Source: Sphaerisporangium rufum (GTDB taxonomy: Bacteria > Actinomycetota > Actinomycetes > Streptosporangiales > Streptosporangiaceae). From it: a stretch of 64,000 nt of DNA. The stretch covers positions 1 through 64,000 of the forward strand of contig NZ_BOOU01000052.1 in the NCBI RefSeq assembly GCF_016863395.1. The letters run 5' to 3'. Under the pieces are notes generated by a model that worked only from the letters and a program-made list of their open reading frames with translations, searched no databases and was not told the origin of the DNA. This document shows, piece by piece, positions 57,848-64,000 of this stretch. The first letter of the stretch is position 1. Every line of letters begins with the position of its first letter. The translations under genes and the position numbers were made by a program.

Positions 57848-58765
57848 TCAGTTGAGCCGGCGCAGGAATCCGTTGGCGATGAGCCAGCTCACCGGCACCT
57901 CCTCGGGGACCGGCGGCGCCTCGGGGATGAACCTGCTGACCAGGTGGTACTGGGTTCCGCCGCCGGGCTGCTGGAACGCCGGCGCGGCCGGGCCGCCGTC
58001 CACCGCGAAGTCGCGGATCACCTCGTACTGGTGGTAGTTGCACGGGTATTGCGGCGACTGCGGGTTGGTGTCCAGGTTGGTGGGCGGCAGTGCCCGCTGC
58101 GGGAACGGCATGCCGAGCGGCGCCATGAACGAGCCGCCCTCCCCGCCGAACCGGTCCAGCTTCTCCCCGGCCCGCAGCGTCATCCCGGCGGCCAGCACCT
58201 TCCCGTTCGGGTAACCGCCCGCATGGGCGAAGCCGGCGTCCGGCGGGAAGCGGTAGAAGTTGGTGGCGAAGTCCCAGTAACGGTTGAGGAACCGCTGCGG
58301 TGAAAGGCCGCCGAGCGGCACGTAGGGCTTGAGGATCCGGCCGAGCAGGCCCTTCTTTGGCAGGTACTTGGGGCCGAGCCGCGGATCCAGGTTGATGAAG
58401 GGCGCGGTGCAGACCGGCCGGGTACCGTCGCCGGCCGCGGCGGCCGGACGGGCCGGAGCCTGGACGCCTGGACCGGCCGCACCGGCGGCGGCCGAGCCGC
58501 CAACGGTCGAACCGCCAACGGTCGAACCGGCAATGGTCGAACCGGCAATGGTCGAACCGGCATTGGTCGAGCCGGCGGCGGTCGAGCCGGCGGTGCCGAG
58601 GGACACGGCGGAGACGGCGGGCCGGGCGGGTGGCGCGCCGGCCGGCACGGCACGTGCCGGATCCGGGGTGACGGTACCGGCCAGCGCCGGCACGGCGGAC
58701 AGAGAGAGGGCCGCGATGCCGAGCCCGGCGGCGGCCAGCGGCGCGCGCCGGCGAAGATTTCGCAC
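57848..58765 (-). CDS. Secreted TNT-type (NAD+ glycohydrolase-like) toxin-domain protein
   Basis: The 305-aa protein has a signal peptide (APLAAAGLGIAALSLSAVP, then ALAG), a low-complexity linker of Gly-Ser-Thr repeats encoded by 15-bp repeats, and a C-terminal TNT/DUF4237 domain (about residues 190-300). Its motifs are EKLDRFGGEGGSFMAPLGMP, FPQRALPPTNLD, EVIRDFAVDGGPAAPAF and PGGGTQYHLV. TNT of Mycobacterium CpnT hydrolyses NAD+. There is no transmembrane, WXG or PE module and no immunity gene next to it. GTG at 58765 is preceded by AGGAGG with a 5-nt spacer. Confidence 0.8.
   Translation of the reverse strand: MRNLRRRAPLAAAGLGIAALSLSAVPALAGTVTPDPARAVPAGAPPARPAVSAVSLGTAGSTAAGSTNAGSTIAGSTIAGSTVGGSTVGGSAAAGAAGPGVQAPARPAAAAGDGTRPVCTAPFINLDPRLGPKYLPKKGLLGRILKPYVPLGGLSPQRFLNRYWDFATNFYRFPPDAGFAHAGGYPNGKVLAAGMTLRAGEKLDRFGGEGGSFMAPLGMPFPQRALPPTNLDTNPQSPQYPCNYHQYEVIRDFAVDGGPAAPAFQQPGGGTQYHLVSRFIPEAPPVPEEVPVSWLIANGFLRRLN
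58498..58590 (+). repeat. 15-bp tandem repeat in the TNT gene linker
   Basis: About six copies of a GGTCGAACCGGCAAT-type unit encode the repeated Gly-Ser-Thr-Ile/Val-Ala/Gly linker of the TNT protein. Confidence 0.8.
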
Positions 58766-59252
58766 AGGATCCTCCTGAACACCGGCCGCCTGAACCGGAA
58801 TATCGCTCGATAGCCGGACATGGCGGATAACTGGAGCAATTACGGGGATCGCCCTTTTCCGGCGGCCGGTCCGACGCGATTACCGCGGCCGGACGCTCCG
58901 GCCGCGCCGGGCCGGGCACGAGCCCGATTCCCGATGGAGGAGGACGATCGCTGCGTGATTACCCGCTTCTTGATCATGAGCTGGGCAGTCCCGGCAAGGA
59001 ATGCACAAAACCCGAATGACAAACACCGTGAAGCACCGGTCAATCCGCACGACTGCGATATCCCGACCCGCCACGCATTTACCGCCATGGCGGTACGAGG
59101 CCCGCGCGGGCCCGGCAGCCGACCGGATATCGACCGGCCGGGCGGGAGGGCCGGATCCCGGACGGAACCGGCCGCGAGCAAGCGGGGCCGGCTGGGAAAT
59201 CGGTCGGCGGCGCGGAACAATGCAGGAAAGCGCCCGAACGAGGAGGTCAACG
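58766..59252. other. Divergent intergenic region, no gene recognised
   Basis: This 487-bp spacer between the TNT gene (minus) and the aldehyde dehydrogenase gene (plus) is somewhat more AT-rich than its surroundings, with AATTACGG and CATTTACC stretches that could hold promoters. I see no protein-coding pattern. It should carry the promoters of both flanking genes. Confidence 0.5.
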
Positions 59253-60794
59253 GTGACCCGCCAGCTCGTCTCCGTCGTCGGTGGCAAGCCCGCCGACGAC
59301 GCCAACGCCGCGACCTACGACTCGGTCGATCCGGCCCGCACCGAGCGGGTGGTGGCCCGGGTCCGGCTCGCCGGCGCCGACACCTTCGCCTGGGCGTGCG
59401 GGGCGGCCGCCGCCGCGCAGCGAGAGTGGGCGCAGGTGCCCGCGCCGGTGCGCGGCCGGGTGATCGCCTCGATCGGCCGGCTGGTGGAGGCCAACGCCGA
59501 GACGCTGGCCCGGCTGGTCACCGAGGAGATCGGCAAGCCGTACGCCGAGGCGCTCGGCGAGGTGCGGGAGATCGTCGACACCTGCGACTTCTTCCTCGGC
59601 GAGGGCCGCCGGCTGTACGGCCAGACCGTGCCGTCGGAGATGCCGGACAAGAGCCTGTTCACCTTCCGGGTCCCGGTCGGCGTGGCGGCGGTGATCACCG
59701 CCGGCAACTTCCCGGTCGCGGTGCCGAGCTGGTACCTGGTGCCCGCGCTGCTGTGCGGCAACGCCGTGGTGTGGAAGCCCGCCGAGTACGCCGCCGCCTC
59801 CGCGCACGCGCTGTACCGGCTGTTCGCGGCGGCCGGGCTGCCCGAGGGCGTGCTCAACCTGGTGTTCGCCGACGGGCCGGCGACCTTCGCCGGGCTGTCG
59901 GCCGCGCTCGGCGAGGGCACGGTGCACAAGGTCGGCTTCACCGGGTCCACCGCGGTCGGCCGGGAGATCGGCGAGCTGTGCGGGCGGCACCTGCAGTCGC
60001 CCTGCCTGGAGCTCGGCGGCAAGAACCCGATGGTCGTCATGCCGGACGCCGACCTGGACCTGGCGGTGGAGGGCGCGCTGTTCTCCGGGTTCGGCACCGC
60101 CGGCCAGCGGTGCACCTCGCTGGGCACCGTGCTGGTGCACGAGTCGGTGCACGACGAGTTCGTCACCAGGTACGCCGCGGCCGTCCGCGACGCCGCCGTC
60201 GGCGACCCGGCGGGCGCCGTGCTGTACGGGCCGATGCTGGACCACCGGTTCGCCGAGCGCTACGAGGAGTACCTGGGCTGGATCCGGCCGCACCACACGG
60301 TGGTCACCGGCTCGAGCGGGCGCATCTCGCCGGAGAATCCGCGGGGCGGCTTCGACGGCGCCGGCGGCCTCTACTACCACCCGGTGGTGGTGGACGGCGT
60401 GCGCCCCGACGACCGGCTGTTCCTGGAGGAGACCTTCGGCCCGATCGTCGGCGTCACCTCGTTCGGCGAGCTCGCCGAGGCCGTCGAGCTGGCCAACCGC
60501 CCCGGGTACGGCCTGTCGGCCTCGATCTACACCACCGACCCGGCGGCCGCGTTCCGGTTCCGGGAGGGGGTCGGCGCGGGGATGGTCAGCGTGAACAACT
60601 CGACCTCCGGTGCCGAGGCGCACCTGCCCTTCGGCGGCAACGGCCGGTCCGGCAACGGCAGCCGGCAGTCCGGTATGTGGGTGCTCGACCAGTTCACCCG
60701 GTGGCAGGCGCTGAACTGGGACTACTCCGGGCGGCTACAGAAGGCGCAGATGGACGTGGCCGAAATCATCCCCGACCTGGAGTTCCGCCTCTGA
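59253..60794 (+). CDS. Aldehyde dehydrogenase (NAD(P)+-dependent)
   Basis: The 513-aa protein has ALDH landmarks: the NAD-binding VITAGNFPVAVPSWYLVPAL and VVWKPAEYAA, KVGFTGSTAVGREIG, the general-base Glu in CLELGGKNPMVV, the nucleophile Cys in GTAGQRCTSLGTVLV, and the C-terminal LEETFGPIVGVTSF and HLPFGGNGRSGNG. The C-terminal motif resembles 2-aminoadipate-semialdehyde-type and related amino-aldehyde dehydrogenases, but the specificity is open. GTG at 59253 is preceded by GAGGAGGT with a 5-nt spacer. Confidence 0.93.
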   Translation: MTRQLVSVVGGKPADDANAATYDSVDPARTERVVARVRLAGADTFAWACGAAAAAQREWAQVPAPVRGRVIASIGRLVEANAETLARLVTEEIGKPYAEALGEVREIVDTCDFFLGEGRRLYGQTVPSEMPDKSLFTFRVPVGVAAVITAGNFPVAVPSWYLVPALLCGNAVVWKPAEYAAASAHALYRLFAAAGLPEGVLNLVFADGPATFAGLSAALGEGTVHKVGFTGSTAVGREIGELCGRHLQSPCLELGGKNPMVVMPDADLDLAVEGALFSGFGTAGQRCTSLGTVLVHESVHDEFVTRYAAAVRDAAVGDPAGAVLYGPMLDHRFAERYEEYLGWIRPHHTVVTGSSGRISPENPRGGFDGAGGLYYHPVVVDGVRPDDRLFLEETFGPIVGVTSFGELAEAVELANRPGYGLSASIYTTDPAAAFRFREGVGAGMVSVNNSTSGAEAHLPFGGNGRSGNGSRQSGMWVLDQFTRWQALNWDYSGRLQKAQMDVAEIIPDLEFRL

Positions 60795-60797
60795 GCT

Positions 60798-63779
60798 CTA
60801 GCCCGGCGGCCGGGCACCGGGCGGGTCGTATCCGAGCACCCGCATGGCGGTCTCCGGGTCCAGCGCCGCGGCGAGCAGCTGGGCGCGCTCGACGGCCCGG
60901 TCCCGGGCCTGCTCGGCCCGGACGCGCCGCACATGCTGGCCGCGCACCGCCACCAGCGCGGCGGCGCCCCCGGTGACCAGCAGTACCAGCGCCGCCGCCA
61001 CCGCCAGCACCCCGCCGGGCGAGGGCCCCTGGCCCGGCCCGGGCGTGCCCCGGGTGCCACCGAACGCGGCCACCGCGAGCAGCACCAGCAGCACCAGCGC
61101 GAGCACGCCGGCCACCGCGACGCCGAGCGGCCAGACCCGGCGGCGGGCGGCGGCCCGGTCCGGGACGGCGGCGGGCGGCGCTCCAGCCGGTCCCGCTACG
61201 GCGGGCCGTTCCTCGCGCCACGGGATGAAGTGCGGCGCGCCGTTCCCCTCACCGTCCGGCGGTCTCGCGTCGCCGGATCGCCCGCCGTTGGCCGGGCGTC
61301 CCACGACCGGCGCCCCGTTCGAGCGGCCCGGCTCCGCGTCCGGGCCGCCGCCGGCGAAAGCATGCGGCGCGAAGCCCGGAACGTAGGAGACGTGGCCGAG
61401 GGCGGGAGGAAGCTCGCCGGTCATCGCCGGCACCGGGGCGCCGGCCGGCACGGGCTCGGGCAGCGCCGCGGTCACCCGGCTGTGCGTGCGGTGCGCCTCG
61501 GCGGCCAGCTCGTGGTACTCCTCCAGCCGCCGGTAGAAGTCGTCGGAGGCGTATCCCGACCCGTCGACCAGCGGGCCGGGCCGCCGCTCGATCACCGCGA
61601 CCACGTCGTCGCCGGCTAGCGTCTTGTGCCGCTCCAGGGCGTGCGCCAGGCTCAGCACCTCGCGGCGGCTCTCCCGGAGCAGCTCCTCGGTGCGGGCCAG
61701 CAGCCGGGTGAGGTTGTACTCGATGCGCTCGGCCAGCATCTCCGGGGTGACCGGGTCACGAGGCTCGGGTACCTGCCCGGCGGCGCCCGGCCGCAGGGAC
61801 GCCTTGCCGTCCCGGATGCCGAGCAATTGCAGCGCGGGCAGGGAGGCGACGCCGACGCCCATCCCCCAGTGGGCCTCCATCATGCCGGTGACCATAGTGG
61901 CGCTCTCCAGGTCGCCGCTCACCCCGGAGGAGTTGTCCTCGCCGAAGAACATCCGCTCGCCGGCCAGCGAGGCGAGCGAGACGATGATGTCGGACTCGTA
62001 CTCGCTCCGCCACCGGGTGAACTGGTCCTCGGGCTTGATGCTGGAGACCATGCCGAGGTAGTCGGCGCCCTTCTCGATGGTGGCGATGTCGATCTCCAGG
62101 TGCCGCCGGGTGCGGTAGGCGGCCACCGCGTGGCAGGCCTCGTGTACCGCGACGGCGTGCCGCTCGCGCTCGATGTACTCCACGTCCTCGGGCGGGCCGA
62201 GCTGCTTGAGGCGCTTGGCGACCATCACGTCCGCCCAGGTGATGACCTCGCGGCCGGCCCGGATCGCGGTGATCAGCGACTCGTTGACCAGGTCCTTGAT
62301 GGTGGCGCCGGTGGCGTAGGGGGTGATGGTGGCGAGCTTGTCCAGCTGCTCGGCGGTCAGCTCATGGCGCACCTTTCCGAAGTAGCCCTGGTAGGTGCGC
62401 ACCCGGCCGGCCTTGGAGGGGTAGCCGACCTTGTAGATGCGGTCGATCCGGCCGGGCCGCAGCAGCGCCTCGTCCAGCGAGTTCGGCATGTTGGTGGCCA
62501 TCATGACCAGGATGCGGTACTTGGGCGGCGGCTTGGGGCGCATGCCGAACAGCCGGCGCACGTACCGGTTGACCAGGCCGCGCGGCTTCTTCAGCCCGGA
62601 CAGCTCGGTGAGCAGGGCCTGCAGCGTGCCCATGTCGCCGCTGCCGCCCATCCCCATGCCGCCCATCATCACCCGGTCGCGCTGCTCGGCCGGGGCGTCC
62701 GGCCCGGCGGTGCTCCGCAGCAGCGCCGACCGGGCGTCCGGCGACAGGTAGCCGAACCCGTGGCAGCCGGGCGCCTGGAAGGGGGTGGCGTGGCCGCCGC
62801 CGGGCGGCCCCTGCTGGGCCAGCGCGCCGCGCCGGCCGAGCGAGTCGGCCTCGTCGAAGAAGACGATCACCCCGCCGTAGCGCAGCGCGAGCTTGCGCAG
62901 CTTGCGGAACAGCGACTTCACCTTCAGGATGCCGATGCCCATGAACATGTTGATGAAGGCGCCGGGGTCCACGAAGACGTACGGCCGGCCGGTCTCGCCG
63001 GCGACCGCCTCGGCCATCAGTGTCTTGCCGGTGCCCGGCGGCCCCCACAGCAGCAGGCCGCTCGGCACGTAGCCGCCCTTGGCCTCGATCTCGTCCGGCT
63101 TCTCCAGGAAGACGATGTTCTCCTTGACCCGCTCCACCACGTGGTCCTGGCCCCACACATCGGTGAACCGGGTCTTGATGTCGTCGGGGAAGTAGGTCTC
63201 CACGCCGCCGCGGGACATGAACCAGAACAACCCGACGAACTGCACGATGACGAAGAAGAACCCGAAGGCCAGCTGCAGCCCGTACGGCAGCACCTGCCAG
63301 AGCAGCGCGGGCGCCTGGAACAGGGCGAGGGCCGGCGGGACGTCCAGGATCTGGCCGAGCACCAGGGCCAGCACCCCGATCCAGAACAGCCATTTCAGCG
63401 CCCGGGCGATCCGGTAGCGGTTCCAGTCGCTGAACCGGCGCCGGCTCCACCGGTCGAACCCGCCGAACACCCGGGCGGTCCAGAACCGGTGGTAGCGAGC
63501 GGACCGCTCGCTGACCAGGAAGTGGACCTGCCGCACCGCCTCGGCGGCCAGCAGGATGAGGATGATCGACCCGCCGCGGCCGGCGGCGGTGGTGCGCAGC
63601 GCGTCGCCGAACGGCATGATGCCCTCGAAGGACGCCATCTGGTGCCAGGCCAGCACCAGGAAGGCCAGGCCGAGCACCAGCAGGATCCTGGTCCGGTCCC
63701 ACAGCGGCAGCCGGCCGCGGCCGGCTTCGCTGGGGCCGGAGCCGGGCGGGCGCAGGCCCGCGGGTGCCTCCTGTGTCAT
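60798..63779 (-). CDS. FtsH-like membrane AAA+ protease, extended
   Basis: The 993-aa protein has four N-terminal hydrophobic segments (for example ILLVLGLAFLVLAWHQM and LFWIGVLALVLGQIL). The AAA domain carries Walker A LLLWGPPGTGKTLMAEAVAG, Walker B GVIVFFDEADSLGRRG and the second region of homology ILVMMATNMPNSLDEALLRP. The M41 zinc site is VAVHEACHAVAAY, and the third metal ligand lies in SGVSGDLESATMV. Between Walker B and the SRH is a ~70-residue Gly/Met/Gln-rich insertion. Two TM segments and a basic region form the C-terminus (residues ~890-970). It would degrade membrane or cytosolic proteins. The order of domains is FtsH-like but length exceeds FtsH (~650 aa). Confidence 0.9.
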   Translation of the reverse strand: MTQEAPAGLRPPGSGPSEAGRGRLPLWDRTRILLVLGLAFLVLAWHQMASFEGIMPFGDALRTTAAGRGGSIILILLAAEAVRQVHFLVSERSARYHRFWTARVFGGFDRWSRRRFSDWNRYRIARALKWLFWIGVLALVLGQILDVPPALALFQAPALLWQVLPYGLQLAFGFFFVIVQFVGLFWFMSRGGVETYFPDDIKTRFTDVWGQDHVVERVKENIVFLEKPDEIEAKGGYVPSGLLLWGPPGTGKTLMAEAVAGETGRPYVFVDPGAFINMFMGIGILKVKSLFRKLRKLALRYGGVIVFFDEADSLGRRGALAQQGPPGGGHATPFQAPGCHGFGYLSPDARSALLRSTAGPDAPAEQRDRVMMGGMGMGGSGDMGTLQALLTELSGLKKPRGLVNRYVRRLFGMRPKPPPKYRILVMMATNMPNSLDEALLRPGRIDRIYKVGYPSKAGRVRTYQGYFGKVRHELTAEQLDKLATITPYATGATIKDLVNESLITAIRAGREVITWADVMVAKRLKQLGPPEDVEYIERERHAVAVHEACHAVAAYRTRRHLEIDIATIEKGADYLGMVSSIKPEDQFTRWRSEYESDIIVSLASLAGERMFFGEDNSSGVSGDLESATMVTGMMEAHWGMGVGVASLPALQLLGIRDGKASLRPGAAGQVPEPRDPVTPEMLAERIEYNLTRLLARTEELLRESRREVLSLAHALERHKTLAGDDVVAVIERRPGPLVDGSGYASDDFYRRLEEYHELAAEAHRTHSRVTAALPEPVPAGAPVPAMTGELPPALGHVSYVPGFAPHAFAGGGPDAEPGRSNGAPVVGRPANGGRSGDARPPDGEGNGAPHFIPWREERPAVAGPAGAPPAAVPDRAAARRRVWPLGVAVAGVLALVLLVLLAVAAFGGTRGTPGPGQGPSPGGVLAVAAALVLLVTGGAAALVAVRGQHVRRVRAEQARDRAVERAQLLAAALDPETAMRVLGYDPPGARPPG

Positions 63780-63804
63780 GGGCTCTCCTCAAGACCCCGG
63801 CCGG

Positions 63805-64000
63805 TCAGCCGGGCAGCCGCTTGACCTTGAACGAACCGACCACCGTGCCGATCTCGGCCGCCCGCTCCCGGTAGCAGGCGGCCGAGCAGCGGACCAGCAG
63901 CACCGACACCGAGCCGCCGTCGGCGGCCAGGTAGGCGGTCTGGTCGAACGTCTGCACCGGCCCGCCCAGCACCCGCAGGTTGTAGACGACGTGCACGCCG
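63805..64000 (-). CDS. Uncharacterised protein, C-terminal part (runs off the window)
   Basis: Only the last ~65 residues are visible, ending SFKVKRLPG. The segment reads VHVVYNLRVLGGPVQTFDQT, AYLAADGGSVSVLLVRCSA and ACYRERAAEIGTVVGSFKVK. It resembles the beta-rich C-terminal end of secreted or kinase-associated lipoprotein-like proteins with two Cys, but no family can be named. It precedes the FtsH-like gene with a 25-bp gap, so the two are likely co-transcribed. Confidence 0.6.
   Translation of the reverse strand, partial: GVHVVYNLRVLGGPVQTFDQTAYLAADGGSVSVLLVRCSAACYRERAAEIGTVVGSFKVKRLPG

Noticed and set aside
57595-57855. 86-codon plus-strand frame after the peptide gene
   Set aside because: It has Arg/Pro/Ala-rich composition, no ribosome binding site and no resemblance to a RiPP enzyme or peptide.

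Overview
The window is about 64 kb of very GC-rich, gene-dense actinobacterial chromosome. Third codon positions are almost all G or C, GTG starts are common, and there are DinB/maleylpyruvate-isomerase-fold proteins of the mycothiol world, a DrrAB-type exporter, an LCP wall-assembly protein and an OmpR-type two-component pair. A filamentous actinomycete of the Streptosporangiales / Thermomonosporaceae kind is a reasonable inference, but no marker here fixes the genus. No rRNA, tRNA, CRISPR array or intact insertion sequence was seen.

Layout. 1-3.7 kb: 3' part of an AtuA-family gene, an APH-fold kinase flanked by degenerate ~30-bp direct repeats and gene remnants, and a DinB protein. 3.7-7 kb: ferritin-like protein coupled to a TetR regulator, then an MprAB-like two-component system. 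7-10.6 kb: phytoene-desaturase-like oxidoreductase, divergent from psuG-psuK for pseudouridine breakdown. 10.6-13.3 kb: an unrecognised 585-aa protein with a sigma-like helix-turn-helix, a GNAT enzyme and an NTF2-fold protein. 13.4-19.9 kb: a leucine/isovalerate catabolic operon (carboxyltransferase, biotin carboxylase, HMG-CoA lyase, acyl-CoA dehydrogenase) divergent from a TetR regulator. Three GTTA-N8-TAAC palindromes lie here, two between the divergent starts and one on the regulator's stop codon. 20-23.7 kb: DrrAB-type ABC exporter and two secreted proteins. 23.9-29.6 kb: fused 2-oxoacid dehydrogenase E1, TIGR03086 protein, CorA, NTF2-like protein, M50-like membrane protease. 29.6-35.6 kb: sbcD - 74-codon ORF - sbcC, each start overlapping the preceding stop. 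35.8-41.6 kb: membrane-anchored hydrolase, LCP protein, an OSBS-like enolase-superfamily protein that has lost its catalytic lysines, and an MFS transporter.

41.8-49.5 kb holds a five-gene operon (SWIM zinc finger, DUF5691, MoxR-like AAA, DUF5682 with TraB/TIKI-like motifs, vWA/MIDAS). It looks like a chaperone-type ATPase module with an uncharacterised job. 49.5-55.5 kb is a more accessory stretch: short repeats, a VOC protein, a membrane-anchored NACHT NTPase, a degenerate tyrosine recombinase, an MFS exporter and a 9-bp minisatellite.

55.5-60.8 kb holds a cupin, then a two-gene RiPP-like cassette: a ThiF/E1-like adenylyltransferase with an N-terminal PqqD-like leader-binding domain, and 56 bases later a 44-residue peptide ending in a Thr-rich, Cys-containing tail. 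Next come a convergent secreted TNT-type NAD+ glycohydrolase candidate and an aldehyde dehydrogenase. The window ends with a long FtsH-like AAA protease and the 3' end of one more gene.

The most promising candidates for something new are the ThiF/peptide cassette, the SWIM-DUF5691-MoxR-DUF5682-vWA operon, and the small ORF wedged between sbcD and sbcC. A recurring oddity is expansion of short GC-rich tandem repeats both between genes and inside coding sequences (sbcC, the TNT protein).
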